Shown: positions 34,692 through 45,125, counted from the stretch's first letter. The stretch is DNA of 64,000 nucleotides from Pontixanthobacter sp. CEM42 (GCF_017812015.1 NZ_JADQTN010000001.1:350501-414500), one strand, 5' to 3'. The notes: a model not told the origin generated them from the letters alone. Numbers and translations are program-made.

Positions 34692-34881
34692 AGCTTGCTC
34701 CTCTTGATCCGTTCCCAACTGTGCTTTGTCAAAGGTGATGAGTCCAGTCGCGGATTGTCGCGCAATGTCACTCCATATGGCTTGACCATTCGGGAGAGTC
34801 GGCGCTAGGCCAGCAACGCATTTCGGGCTGCTAGTCCGTCCATTTCATCCCTTACGTCGAGTCCTGTCGAAGGACGTTTGA

Positions 34882-36200
<1,319 letters not shown>

Positions 36201-36201
<1 letters not shown>

Positions 36202-36707
36202 TGGTTCGGCGACGTGCCTTGGTTCTGCCGGCGTTGTTTGCGCTTGCTGCTTGTCAGCCAACGGCAACGCCTGATGGCATTGTTCCCACGGATGTTGACT
36301 TCCTATTGGTCGACAAATCTGACGGCACACTCGCCGCCTATCTGGATGGCGAGTTGATCAAGACCTATCGCGATATATCCTTCGGCGATGCTCCATCGGG
36401 CCATAAACAGTTCGAAGGTGACGAGCGTACGCCTGAAGGCCGGTACACAATTGACGCGCGCAACCCGAACAGCGCGTACCATCTCAGCCTACGCATATCC
36501 TATCCTAACGCACAGGATCGCGCCTATGCCGAAGGCGTGGGGCGATCACCCGGCGGCGATATTTTCATCCACGGCCAGCCGAACAGGCTGCCCATGGGCA
36601 AGCTTAGCGGCGACTGGACCGATGGCTGCATCGCCGTATCGAATGATGAGATCAAGGAACTATGGGATGCAGTTCCGAATGGCACTCCAATAGAGATACG
36701 CCCTTGA
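36201..36707 (+). CDS. L,D-transpeptidase (YkuD) lipoprotein
   Basis: A 168-residue exported protein. A signal peptide with the lipobox L-A-A-C (Cys18) is followed directly by a YkuD domain. The catalytic motif is visible as I-H-G...D-G-C-I-A-V-S, with the nucleophile Cys in G-C-I. Such enzymes cross-link peptidoglycan 3-3, attach lipoproteins, or, in the case of homologues, hydrolyse such bonds. The small size suggests a single-domain form. The ATG overlaps the purA TGA by one base, so translation is coupled although the functions look unrelated. Confidence 0.88.
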
Positions 36708-36757
36708 CCTGATGATAGTTTGTTCCCAATATGTTCCAACCCTTCAGGAGTCGGAAC

Positions 36758-37759
36758 ATGGCGCAGGCAGATTTTCAGTACCAACCCACCGAAGTGACGC
36801 GCGACGGCGCCAATGATGCGGCGGGCTTGCCTGTCGCGGTGTCGATCTTCGCCGATAGGCCGCATGTTCGCGATACTATTGCGGACGATGCGTGTGCAGC
36901 AGGACTCCGGCTGGGGCAGGTTGGTGATGTAGCGGATTTGCTCGATGGCGCTGCGCAACCCTTGGGCGAAATTGTGCTGCTAGATTGCCCAGTCATCAAC
37001 GGTCGCAGATTGGCAGCGATCATGCGGCTGGATGCGCGGGTTGCGAATAATGGTGCGCATTTGATCGTCTCGACTTCGGTTGACGCTCTCGACGATGTGT
37101 TTGGCTGTTTGGACCAATCCAATCCGCAATTGCTGGTCGATCCCAATAGGTCAGATCACGTAATTGCGCTTGGTCAGGTTCTGGCCAAAATGCCAAACAT
37201 GCGGTTGCGTGACCTTTCGAATGATGACCGGCTGTCCCTAATCCGGCTGACCGAGCAAGTTGGGCAAATTGCCGAGCGTTTGGAGAGGTTGGGCGTTCAA
37301 GGGAAGGGCACAGATGGCGGCGCCTTCCGCTTTGAATCACCCTCGAACGACTTTGATGGCGAGAAAGACGAGGATGGATCCAAGCGACTGGTACGGAAAC
37401 CGCGACCTTCTTTGCCAGACCCCCGGCTGGTGCGCCGGATCATTCGCCAACGGCAACTGCGGGCACGATTCTTCGATCATGAGCTGTTCGCCGATCCAGC
37501 ATGGGACATCCTGCTCGATCTCACGGCGGCAAGAGCCGAGCATGTGCGCGTATCGGTAACATCGCTGTGCATCGCATCGGGTGTGCCGCCTACGACGGCG
37601 CTCCGCTGGATCAGCCAGATGGTTGATGTCGGACTGCTCGACCGGGTCGAGGATGAGACCGATAAACGCCGTGCTTTCATCGCTCTCAGCGAGAAAGCGG
37701 CAGAGGGCATGGCGCGATATTTTGCGGAACTTGGAAAAGCGGCTGCGCAGTCGATTTAG
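36758..37759 (+). CDS. MarR-like winged-helix regulator with receiver-like N-domain
   Basis: About 333 residues. Residues about 20-140 look like a degenerate receiver fold (V-A-V-S-I-F-A-D, later V-L-L-D-C-P-V, L-I-V-S-T-S-V-D), without the usual acidic cluster and lysine, so phosphorylation is doubtful. A charged helical link follows. The last 110 residues resemble MarR-type winged helices (V-S-V-T-S-L-C-I-A-S-G-V-P-P-T-T-A-L then V-E-D-E-T-D-K-R-R-A-F-I). AGGAG lies seven bases before the ATG at 36758; an in-frame ATG at 36731 lacks it. Targets cannot be inferred; neighbours are unrelated. Confidence 0.7.
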   Translation: MAQADFQYQPTEVTRDGANDAAGLPVAVSIFADRPHVRDTIADDACAAGLRLGQVGDVADLLDGAAQPLGEIVLLDCPVINGRRLAAIMRLDARVANNGAHLIVSTSVDALDDVFGCLDQSNPQLLVDPNRSDHVIALGQVLAKMPNMRLRDLSNDDRLSLIRLTEQVGQIAERLERLGVQGKGTDGGAFRFESPSNDFDGEKDEDGSKRLVRKPRPSLPDPRLVRRIIRQRQLRARFFDHELFADPAWDILLDLTAARAEHVRVSVTSLCIASGVPPTTALRWISQMVDVGLLDRVEDETDKRRAFIALSEKAAEGMARYFAELGKAAAQSI

Positions 37760-37797
37760 TACGCCGCTATGGTATGGATTAGACAGGCGAGGGATAG

Positions 37798-38427
37798 ATG
37801 ATGGCAGAGCATCCGAAGGTCGATTTCAAGAAGTCTATGAAAGGGGTATTCTCTGCCTCTTCCACAGAGTTTGAAGAGGTTACGCTTTCCAAATTCAACT
37901 TTCTGATGGTCGACGGCCAAGGTGCGCCCGGCACTTCGCAAGCCTATCTTGATGCACTCGGGATTCTCTATCCAGCGGCATACGGGATTAAGTTCTACAG
38001 CAAGCTGCAACTGAAGCGCGATTATGTTGTCCCGCCGTTGGAGGGACTATGGTGGTCCGATAATCTCGATGCGTTCACCGAAAACCGCCGCGATGAGTGG
38101 CGTTGGACGATGATGATCATGCTGCCGGATTGGATATCAGCCGATCACTATGGTGAAGCAATGGACACGGTACAGCGCAAGAAATCCGATCTGGATTTTA
38201 CAGATTTAAGAATGGATTCGCTGGAAGAGGGGCGGAGCCTGCAAAAGCTGCATATCGGAAGTTACGCTGATGAGGCGCCTGTTCTGAAACATTTGCATGA
38301 TGAGCTGATGCCCAGTCAGGGTTTGACTTTCAACGGTCATCACCACGAAATCTATCTAGGTGACCCACGCAAGGTCGCACCCGAGAAACTCAGAACGATA
38401 TTGCGACAGCCGGTAAAGCCGATCTGA
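37798..38427 (+). CDS. GyrI-like small-molecule-binding protein
   Basis: A 209-residue soluble protein of the GyrI-like (SOUL/BacR effector-binding) fold, recognised by the paired repeats F-L-M-V-D-G-Q-G-A-P-G and Q-K-L-H-I-G-S-Y, and by the late G-H-H-H-E-I-Y-L-G-D-P segment. Such stand-alone domains bind small hydrophobic or amphipathic compounds. There is no DNA-binding part. Two adjacent ATG codons can start it (37798 or 37801), with GAGGGA close upstream. It converges with the siroheme synthase gene, six bases away. Confidence 0.85.
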   Translation: MMAEHPKVDFKKSMKGVFSASSTEFEEVTLSKFNFLMVDGQGAPGTSQAYLDALGILYPAAYGIKFYSKLQLKRDYVVPPLEGLWWSDNLDAFTENRRDEWRWTMMIMLPDWISADHYGEAMDTVQRKKSDLDFTDLRMDSLEEGRSLQKLHIGSYADEAPVLKHLHDELMPSQGLTFNGHHHEIYLGDPRKVAPEKLRTILRQPVKPI

Positions 38428-38433
38428 CCGGCA

Positions 38434-39207
38434 TCAAGGCATCTTCAAGATGATGGTAAGACCATGTGGCATCTCGCCATCATAGGGCAGCTCGCGCCGC
38501 AAAGCATCGGCGCGTGAGCGGTCGAGAATGGCAGCTGGCACTTTAGGGTCATGGATCAGCGTATCGACCGTTCCGAGCAAGCGCGCTTGCTTGAGAGTCA
38601 GGTCGTCGGGATCATCGCTGGTTAGCTGAATTTCGATTATCTGCGATGTACCGGGTTGCTCTGCACCAGCCAGCCAGTCGTTGACGCGTTCTGCCGCTTC
38701 AGGATCGAGCGGATCAAGTATGCCGCCCTCCGCCAATGCAGCGTCCAGCGCGTTGCGTCGGTCAGATCCATCGGGAAAACGCGCACGCATTGCATCACGG
38801 CTTTGTTCAAGCTTTGCAGCGAGCTTACCCAGCGACTGCGGCAGTAATTTCTCGAACCGCAAGCGTAGTTGCTTGGCCAGTCCCGCAGATGCGCCGGATG
38901 TTCCCATCGCGACCAGTACCGGGTCACGGTCAAGAATGCTCGGCGTGGTAAACTCACATAGCTCCGGCATATCGGCGACGTTCACCAACAAACCTTTGTC
39001 GCCGAGCCTCTTTGCAGCAGCGCGCGCCTCCTTCTCATCTTCCAGTGCTATGAAGGCTAGCTTCGCCTGATGTGCTTCGGGTTCTCCGCACGGGATACCG
39101 CCAGCGCGTTCGACCAGACGTGTCTTTGCCTCGCCCATCTCGCCTTCGCCGATGACCACCACTTTCTTTCCAGCGATCCGGTGGAGCAAGGGCAGGGAGC
39201 GGATCAT
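38434..39207 (-). CDS. siroheme synthase N-half with truncated SUMT segment
   Basis: A 257-residue protein. Residues 1-150 match the bifunctional dehydrogenase/ferrochelatase part of CysG (Met8 type), with K-K-V-V-V-I-G-E-G-E-M-G as NAD loop and the helical S-G-A-S-A-G-L-A-K-Q-L-R region. The last 70 residues look like the first part of a SUMT domain: D-D-P-D-D-L-T-L-K-Q-A-R-L-L...I-H-D-P-K-V-P-A-A-I-L, then the gene ends. The SAM-binding G-P-G-D-P loop is lost, so methylation must come from CobA. The start overlaps the lysA stop by four bases. It converts precorrin-2 to siroheme for sulfite reductase. Confidence 0.87.
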   Translation of the reverse strand: MIRSLPLLHRIAGKKVVVIGEGEMGEAKTRLVERAGGIPCGEPEAHQAKLAFIALEDEKEARAAAKRLGDKGLLVNVADMPELCEFTTPSILDRDPVLVAMGTSGASAGLAKQLRLRFEKLLPQSLGKLAAKLEQSRDAMRARFPDGSDRRNALDAALAEGGILDPLDPEAAERVNDWLAGAEQPGTSQIIEIQLTSDDPDDLTLKQARLLGTVDTLIHDPKVPAAILDRSRADALRRELPYDGEMPHGLTIILKMP

Positions 39208-40463
39208 AGCCAGTCGGGAACGCGCTCTGCGTCCATAATGGCTGCTGCGGCAAGGCGGTCCGCAACGACGGCATATTTGTCGCCATCAACCAGCACTTCG
39301 GCCACAAATCCGCGCGAATTGTAGCTTGAGGCCATGGTCGCGCCGTAAGCTCCCGCAGTGCGGAACACAGCCAGATCGCCCGATTCAAGCGTGTCCATTT
39401 CGCGGTTCATGGCGAAAGTGTCACCAGTCTCGCAAATAGGGCCAACGATGTGCGAAATGCTCTTCGCGCCGCTTGGCTCTACTGCCTCGATATCATGCCA
39501 TGCACCATACATCGCGGGCCGGGCGAGATCATTCATTGCTGCGTCGACCACAACAAACGGGCTGGTGTTGGAACTGCGTTTCACCCGGATAACGCGAGCA
39601 AGCAAGATGCCGGCATTGCCCGCGATTACGCGGCCTGGCTCAAACGACAATGCGACGTCCCAATGTTTCGTCACCTTAGCCACCATCGCGCCGTATTCGG
39701 CGGGCGAGGGCAGGACTTCTCCGGCTTTGTAAGGCACGCCCAATCCGCCACCGAGATCGGCATGTGTGACTGTCTGACCCTGTGCGCGCAGCTCCGCAAT
39801 CAACTCGCCGACTTTTCCGAATGCCGTTTCCAGCGGTTCCAACGTCGAAAGCTGACTGCCGATATGTACCGCAATCCCGCGCATATCGAGGCCGGGCAGG
39901 GCTGCCAAAGTCGAATAAATCTCAACCGCACGGTGGATCGGAACGCCAAACTTGTTCTCCGCCTTGCCGGTGGAGATTTTCTCATGCGTGCGGGCATCAA
40001 CGTCTGGGTTTACCCGCAAAGCGCAACGCGCGATTTTGCCATGCGCCGCAGCAATAGCTGCCAGTTCGCGGCCTTCCTCCTGAGATTCGATATTGAATTG
40101 CCCGATATCGGCCTCAAGACCCTGCAGCAATTCCGCATCGGTTTTGCCGACGCCGGAAAACACAATGTCCTTGGGCGCCATATCGGCTTCCAGTGCACGG
40201 ACCAATTCTCCGCCAGAAACGACGTCCGCGCCATATCCCTCCCGGCTGAGCACTTTCAGCACAGCAAGGTTGGGGTTGGCCTTCACGGCAAAGGCGATAT
40301 GCGGATTCTTCACACTGCTCAGCGCCTCGCGAAATACGCGGGCGTGCCGCACCAGCGTGGCGCGCGAATAGACATAGACCGGCGTACCCACTTCCTCGGC
40401 GATGCGGGTCAACGGAATATCTTCGGCGTGCAATACGCCGTCACGAAGTTGGAAATGGTCCAT
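39204..40463 (-). CDS. lysA: diaminopimelate decarboxylase
   Basis: A 419-residue PLP enzyme that makes lysine from meso-diaminopimelate. The PLP lysine is in F-A-V-K-A-N-P-N (about residue 60), H-I-G-S-Q is in the barrel, and D-L-G-G-G-L-G-V-P and the late C-E-T-G-D catalytic segment are present. It is the second-to-last gene of argH-lipoprotein-lysA-siroheme synthase, starting 17 bases after the lipoprotein stop and overlapping the next gene by four bases. Confidence 0.96.
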   Translation of the reverse strand: MDHFQLRDGVLHAEDIPLTRIAEEVGTPVYVYSRATLVRHARVFREALSSVKNPHIAFAVKANPNLAVLKVLSREGYGADVVSGGELVRALEADMAPKDIVFSGVGKTDAELLQGLEADIGQFNIESQEEGRELAAIAAAHGKIARCALRVNPDVDARTHEKISTGKAENKFGVPIHRAVEIYSTLAALPGLDMRGIAVHIGSQLSTLEPLETAFGKVGELIAELRAQGQTVTHADLGGGLGVPYKAGEVLPSPAEYGAMVAKVTKHWDVALSFEPGRVIAGNAGILLARVIRVKRSSNTSPFVVVDAAMNDLARPAMYGAWHDIEAVEPSGAKSISHIVGPICETGDTFAMNREMDTLESGDLAVFRTAGAYGATMASSYNSRGFVAEVLVDGDKYAVVADRLAAAAIMDAERVPDWL

Positions 40464-40480
40464 AAGGTCTATTCAGCCAT

Positions 40481-40723
40481 CTATTCCGGGGGCGGAAGAT
40501 CGAACGGATCGTCTTCACGCTCCTCGCTACGGCGGCGCAGTTCAACGCTGCGTTCGGGCGCGGCCTGCGGTACTGGGGTTAGCAATTCTTCTGCATTTGG
40601 CGGAGCCTCGGCACCGGTCGGAGCAACAGGTAGTGTCGAGCCTTTAAGCGGTTCAAGATCACCTTTCTGTGCGCAGGCGCCCAAGGCGCCTAAGGCCGCG
40701 ATACTGATCAGCGCGCGTTTCAT
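40481..40723 (-). CDS. small lipoprotein (LptM/YifL-type position)
   Basis: An 80-residue lipoprotein: [17 protein letters not shown] with the lipobox Cys17, then a short Gly-Asp and Pro/Glu-rich, charged tail. Small lipoproteins between argH and lysA are widespread in Proteobacteria; in E. coli the equivalent neighbour of dapF, LptM, helps LptD oxidation. The tail here shares little beyond the short Q-K-G-D-L-E-P motif, so the equivalence is by position and by that K-G-x-L motif. The ATG at 40723 overlaps the argH stop by four bases. Confidence 0.8.
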   Translation of the reverse strand: MKRALISIAALGALGACAQKGDLEPLKGSTLPVAPTGAEAPPNAEELLTPVPQAAPERSVELRRRSEEREDDPFDLPPPE

Positions 40724-42108
40724 GCTCCACTTTCCTCTGACATGCCCAGCGCTCGGCGCGCGATAGCAACTTGGCACTTTACCTGTTCCGGCGCGGTTCC
40801 GCCATAGGATGCGCGTGCAGCCACCGACGCCTCAACCGAAAGTGCCGAGTAAACGCGCTCGTCGACACGGCTGTCGATCTCTTGCAACTCGTCGAGGGAA
40901 AGTTCGTCCAGCGCTACGCCCTTCTGCTCAGCCAGCTTGACTGCTGCACCGGTAATATGATGGGCCTCGCGAAACGGGATATCGGCTTCGGTCACGAGCC
41001 AGTCGGCAAGATCGGTCGCGGTGGCATAACCGAGCTCCGCTGCCTGCCGCATCCGGTCGGTTTTGAATGTGCTGTCAGCAACCATTCCGGTCATTGCCGC
41101 AATGGAGAGAGCCAGCAGGCTCGCCGCTTCAAACACCGGCGGCTTGTCGTCCTGCATGTCCTTGGAATAGGCGAGCGGTAGACCCTTCATTGTCACCATC
41201 AATGCAGTCGTCGATCCGATCACGCGCCCGGCATGTCCACGAACCAGCTCTGCCGCATCGGGGTTCTTTTTCTGCGGCATGATTGAGCTGCCGGTGGATA
41301 GGCTATCTGCCATCCGGACAAAGCCGAAGGGCTGACTGGCCCAGATGATGAATTCTTCGGCAAGACGCGAGAGGTGTAATGCGATCTGGCTCGCCGCCAT
41401 CAGATAATCGAGCGCGAAGTCGCGGTCCGATACTGCATCAAGGCTGTTAGCCGTCGGACGATCAAAACCAAGCGCTTCGGACGTCGCATCGCGGTCAATC
41501 GGGAAACCCGTTCCTGCTAGTGCCGCCGATCCAAGCGGACTTTCATTCATCCTAACCCGCGCATCCGCCAGACGAGAACGATCACGCCGTAACATTTCAT
41601 AATAGGCCATCAGATGGTGGCCCAAAGTCACCGGCTGCGCCGTCTGAAGGTGCGTGAAGCCGGGCATGATGCTGTCGGCATGGACACCAGCCTGAGTGAC
41701 CAACGCTGCCTGCAAGCCGGCTAAACCGGCATCGGTCTGCTCCAGCATATCGCGGACCCACAGCTTGAAATCCGTTGCGACTTGATCGTTACGACTGCGC
41801 GCTGTGTGAAGCCGTCCCGCGACCGGTCCGATCAGCTCAGCCAGTCGACCTTCGGTGGTCATATGGATATCTTCGAGATCCCAATCCTCGGGAACGCCGT
41901 CCGCCTCGTATTCTGCGGCAACTGTGTCCAGACCGTCGGAAATCGTCTTGGCATCTTCGGCGCTGACGATGCCTTGCTCGCCCAACATCGCGACATGCGC
42001 TTTGCTGGCGACGATATCCTGCCGCCACAGCGCTTTATCGAACGGAATCGAAGCGTTGATTTCGCGCATGATCGCGCTAGGCCCTTCAGCGAACCTGCCG
42101 CCCCACAT
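40720..42108 (-). CDS. argH: argininosuccinate lyase
   Basis: A 462-residue enzyme of the fumarase/aspartase superfamily, releasing fumarate from argininosuccinate in arginine synthesis. The superfamily signature is [12 protein letters not shown] (about residue 275), and T-A-R-S-R-N-D-Q is the first conserved region. I start it at the ATG giving M-W-G-G-R-F, with AAGGTGG 11 bases upstream; an in-frame GTG at 42153 would add 15 residues and overlap the divergent TlpA gene. It leads the lipoprotein-lysA group. Confidence 0.94.
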   Translation of the reverse strand: MWGGRFAEGPSAIMREINASIPFDKALWRQDIVASKAHVAMLGEQGIVSAEDAKTISDGLDTVAAEYEADGVPEDWDLEDIHMTTEGRLAELIGPVAGRLHTARSRNDQVATDFKLWVRDMLEQTDAGLAGLQAALVTQAGVHADSIMPGFTHLQTAQPVTLGHHLMAYYEMLRRDRSRLADARVRMNESPLGSAALAGTGFPIDRDATSEALGFDRPTANSLDAVSDRDFALDYLMAASQIALHLSRLAEEFIIWASQPFGFVRMADSLSTGSSIMPQKKNPDAAELVRGHAGRVIGSTTALMVTMKGLPLAYSKDMQDDKPPVFEAASLLALSIAAMTGMVADSTFKTDRMRQAAELGYATATDLADWLVTEADIPFREAHHITGAAVKLAEQKGVALDELSLDELQEIDSRVDERVYSALSVEASVAARASYGGTAPEQVKCQVAIARRALGMSEESGA

Positions 42109-42112
42109 CTGA

Positions 42113-42706
42113 TTGGAACCCACCTTGTTATTACCGTCTTCGCTCACGCGCACTGCCTTGATGCTCGCCGGATTATCTCTGGCGTTGAGCGCCTGCGATA
42201 GTGGGGCAGAGGCTCCGGGGCAAGAACAGGCCGGTTTGGGCGGCGAGAAGGCGAACTTGTTGGGCGAAATCGACCCAAGCTACGCTGGCGAGTTGATGCC
42301 TGCGATCAATGTCGCTGATCCGGATGGAAAGCAGCTCAATCTGGGGGCGCTGCAAGGGCGGCCCGTGCTGCTCAACCTGTGGGCGACCTGGTGCGCGCCC
42401 TGCAAGGTCGAAATGCCGATGCTGAATGAACTGGCGAAAGAGAACGAAGCGTTGAAAGTGCTGACCGTCAGTCAGGATTTTACCGCGTTAGAGGAAGTGC
42501 CAGCCTTCTTGATGGAGAATGATCTCGATCAACTTGAGCCGTGGCTTGATCCCGATGGGAAGGTTGCGATTGCTGTCGGATCAAGCGTGCTGCCCACGAC
42601 CATTCTCTACGACGAGTCGGGTGTGGAAGTGTGGCGTGTGGTAGGCGACTATGATTGGTCGAGTGCGGAAACACAGGAAGCGATTGCGGTGGTTCTGGCT
42701 GAGTAG
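42113..42706 (+). CDS. TlpA/ResA-type thioredoxin lipoprotein
   Basis: A 197-residue exported thioredoxin. The active site is W-C-A-P-C (about residue 95-99) in [13 protein letters not shown]. The N-terminus carries L-S-L-A-L-S-A-C, a lipobox ending at Cys28. Such proteins reduce disulfides in the periplasm, often for cytochrome c. The start is uncertain: the TTG at 42113 leaves the basic residue and hydrophobic stretch of a signal peptide, whereas the first ATG (42161) would give an unusually short one. No clear ribosome binding site is visible. It is divergent from argH with almost no gap. Confidence 0.85.
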   Translation: MEPTLLLPSSLTRTALMLAGLSLALSACDSGAEAPGQEQAGLGGEKANLLGEIDPSYAGELMPAINVADPDGKQLNLGALQGRPVLLNLWATWCAPCKVEMPMLNELAKENEALKVLTVSQDFTALEEVPAFLMENDLDQLEPWLDPDGKVAIAVGSSVLPTTILYDESGVEVWRVVGDYDWSSAETQEAIAVVLAE

Positions 42707-42733
42707 GTTGGCGCACCCGGCGCTTCGCTTGGG

Positions 42734-42784
42734 AGTTTTCGCTAGATGAAACCGTCTCCCAGACGGTTTCATCTAGCGAAAACT
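42734..42784. terminator. perfect 24-bp inverted repeat abutting tRNA-Val
   Basis: Arms 42734-42757 and 42761-42784 are exact inverse copies around a three-base loop (CCC). It begins 27 bases after the TlpA stop and its last base is the final base of the tRNA CCA end. It probably ends transcription from both sides, but it has only short T stretches inside the stem and is far longer and more perfect than usual terminators. Confidence 0.6.
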
Positions 42785-42859
42785 GGTGGGCGATGACAGG
42801 CTCGAACTGCCGACCCTCTCGGTGTAAACGAGATGCTCTACCAACTGAGCTAATCGCCC
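42784..42859 (-). tRNA. tRNA-Val (anticodon TAC)
   Basis: Complete 76-base cloverleaf with encoded CCA. Acceptor GGGCGAT pairs with ATCGCCC; D arm GCTC/GAGC; anticodon stem TCTCG/CGAGA with loop TTTACAC, giving TAC; T loop TTCGAGC. It reads GUA and other Val codons. Its 3' end touches the 24-bp inverted repeat at 42734. Confidence 0.97.
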
Positions 42860-42960
42860 GATCCTTAATCGGAAGCGCTCTAATAGCGCCCAAAAGTGCA
42901 AAAGCAATTACCAATATGGAATTCTTTGTACGATTTTCCTGTCCGCGCTAAGGGCGCAGC

Positions 42961-43941
42961 ATGACACCAGGCTATATTTCCATCTTCGCCACCGGCGGTA
43001 CAATCGCCGGAATCGCGGGCTCTGCAACCCGGCGTGACTATCGCCCGGGGCAAATCGGGATCAGTCAATTTCTCGATTCGCTGGCCGAGCTCGATCTTGG
43101 TGTCGAACTGCGCGGCGAGCAATTTGCCAATATTGGGTCGGAGGATATCGGACCGGAACTCTGGCAGCGGCTGCATGGCGCTGCTTTGGCTGCGATGGAG
43201 GATGCCGATTGCCAAGGTATCGTCATCACGCACGGTACCGACACGGCGGAGGAAACGGCGTTCCTTCTCGACCAGACGTTGCCGACGACCAAGCCTGTGG
43301 TTCTGGTCGGAGCGATGCGGCCTGCCGATGCAGTGGGTAGCGATGGTTTGCGTAACTTTGCCAACGCGGTGCGTGTTGCGAGCGATCCCGATGCGGCAGG
43401 GCGCGGCGTTATGCTGGTTATGAGTGACCGCGTATTTGCTGCGCGCGATGCCCGCAAAGCACACACGGAGATGACCGATGCCTTCAAGGGCTTCCCGCGC
43501 GGGCCGATTGGTCATGCCACGCCGACATCGCTTGAATGGTTCGGCCCAGCATGGCGCGTTGGCGAAGCGGCGCGGTACGATTTTCACCTCGATATGCCCA
43601 AAGTCTCGATCCTCTACGCCTATGCTGGCATGTCGGCTGAGAATGTGACGCAGGCGGTGCACGGCGGTGCGAAAGGCATTGTCCTCGCAGGCTTTGGCCA
43701 TGGCAATGCGCCCGCCGCGATACGGTTTGCATTGGCCGAGGCTGTGAAGGGCGGAGTGCCTGTGGTGCGCGCGTCACGCGTGGATGAAGGGCTGGTCGAC
43801 CGCGAGCCTGAGGATGACACAAGCAATTTCATCGCTGCACGAGCGCTTGGTCCGGCGCGGGCGCGAATTCTGCTCCAACTGCTGCTTGCGAACGGGATCA
43901 CTGACCCGTCGCAAGCGCAGAAGGAATTTAGCAAACGCTGA
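42961..43941 (+). CDS. ansA: L-asparaginase
   Basis: A 326-residue type I/II asparaginase that hydrolyses asparagine to aspartate and ammonia. First catalytic motif F-A-T-G-G-T-I-A-G is at residues 9-17 and second H-G-T-D-T-A-E-E-T near 96. It has no signal peptide, favouring a cytoplasmic enzyme. It stands alone between tRNA-Val and a convergent MDR gene. Glutaminase activity is possible and cannot be excluded by sequence. Confidence 0.93.
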   Translation: MTPGYISIFATGGTIAGIAGSATRRDYRPGQIGISQFLDSLAELDLGVELRGEQFANIGSEDIGPELWQRLHGAALAAMEDADCQGIVITHGTDTAEETAFLLDQTLPTTKPVVLVGAMRPADAVGSDGLRNFANAVRVASDPDAAGRGVMLVMSDRVFAARDARKAHTEMTDAFKGFPRGPIGHATPTSLEWFGPAWRVGEAARYDFHLDMPKVSILYAYAGMSAENVTQAVHGGAKGIVLAGFGHGNAPAAIRFALAEAVKGGVPVVRASRVDEGLVDREPEDDTSNFIAARALGPARARILLQLLLANGITDPSQAQKEFSKR

Positions 43942-43955
43942 TTTTAAGTGTGCCC

Positions 43956-45068
43956 TCAGCTATGGGGTGTGACGAGATACTTCTCGCCGGTACGCATCGC
44001 ACGGTAATCAATCGCTGCGTCTTTCTCGAGCATTTGCTCCAGATTGACGTGCGCTTTGTAGTTGCTGGCGAAAGTCGTCTTCATATTCTGCAATACGCGG
44101 GTGCGCATGCGGATCACGGTCTCCATGCCCGCCTTGGCGAGGAACGGTGTCAGCAACCAACCGGCTACATGCCATTGCAGGCCGTATGAAGGCGTCAGAA
44201 TGGTAGGGCCGAGATCGAGGCGGCCATATTGGTACATCTTCTTGTCCTGGTTCGAACCATAGCGGCTGAATTCGGTCATTTTCGATGCGGCAACCTGCTC
44301 CATCGCTTTCAGGCAGGCATCAACCATTTTGCCGCCGCCAATCGGATCGAAGCCGAGATAGGCGTCGGTGGCGTCAATCGCGGCGCGCAGCTGCGCCATG
44401 AAATCATCGTCGGACGAGTTCACCACATATTCCGCGCCTTGGCTCTTCAGCAGATCAACTTGTTCCTGCTTACGCACGATGTTGACCAGCTTCATGCCAT
44501 CTTCCTGACAGATGCGGTTGAGCATTTGGCCTAGGTTCGATGCTGCGGCGAGGTGGATGATCGCATCGTGACCTTCCATTTTCGCTGTTTCAACGAAGCC
44601 CAACGCCGTCATCGGGTTCACAAAGGCAGATGCGCCGTCAACCGAGGAAATGTCACCGAGCGGCAGGCACATTGGTGCATCCGCGATGCAATATTCGCCG
44701 AACGCATTGCCCGGTACACATGCAACGCGCTGACCCATCAGGGCTTGCGCCATCGGATCGTCGCCGGTCGCCACAACGGTGCCTGCGCCCTCATTGCCGA
44801 CGACTGCTTTCTGGCCATGACGGCCTTTGGCACCGGACAGGAATGGCTCCGGCATTTGCGCGACGATCTTGCCGGCCGAATATTCAGCGTTCTCAAGATC
44901 GCACGCACTGAACAGCAAGGCGAGATCTGACGGGTTAATCGGAGCAGCTTCCATTTTGACCAGCACCTGTGTGCCTGTCGGATCGGCCACAGTGGTTTCA
45001 CCCACTTCAACTGTCAGCGTTCCGTCGGCGTCCAAGGTTGAGAAGATTTGCTTGCTAGTCGTGGTCAT
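43956..45068 (-). CDS. zinc-type MDR alcohol dehydrogenase/quinone reductase-like
   Basis: A 370-residue medium-chain dehydrogenase/reductase. The GroES-like N-terminal half (P-I-N-P-S-D-L-A-L-L, G-N-E-G-A-G-T-V) and a Rossmann half with A-A-S-N-L-G-Q-M-L-N are visible. The structural and catalytic zinc cysteines are largely missing, so it is probably of the zinc-free quinone oxidoreductase or enoyl reductase type. Substrate unknown. It converges on the asparaginase gene and is followed at a gap of 57 bases by truA on the same strand upstream. Confidence 0.85.
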   Translation of the reverse strand: MTTTSKQIFSTLDADGTLTVEVGETTVADPTGTQVLVKMEAAPINPSDLALLFSACDLENAEYSAGKIVAQMPEPFLSGAKGRHGQKAVVGNEGAGTVVATGDDPMAQALMGQRVACVPGNAFGEYCIADAPMCLPLGDISSVDGASAFVNPMTALGFVETAKMEGHDAIIHLAAASNLGQMLNRICQEDGMKLVNIVRKQEQVDLLKSQGAEYVVNSSDDDFMAQLRAAIDATDAYLGFDPIGGGKMVDACLKAMEQVAASKMTEFSRYGSNQDKKMYQYGRLDLGPTILTPSYGLQWHVAGWLLTPFLAKAGMETVIRMRTRVLQNMKTTFASNYKAHVNLEQMLEKDAAIDYRAMRTGEKYLVTPHS

Positions 45069-45125
45069 TGGGTTCTCTCCGTAGAATTGGGTTGCGGCGT
45101 GGCTACGCTGACCAAGCCGGTTTGG

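Noticed and set aside
39450-40766. A 438-codon open frame on the + strand opposite lysA and the small lipoprotein
   Set aside because: Antisense to lysA with intact PLP motifs; no recognisable domain or ribosome site.
42734-42859. Integration site of a mobile element at tRNA-Val
   Set aside because: No integrase gene, no second copy of the tRNA end and no foreign-looking block on either side; the inverted repeat alone is not an att pair.
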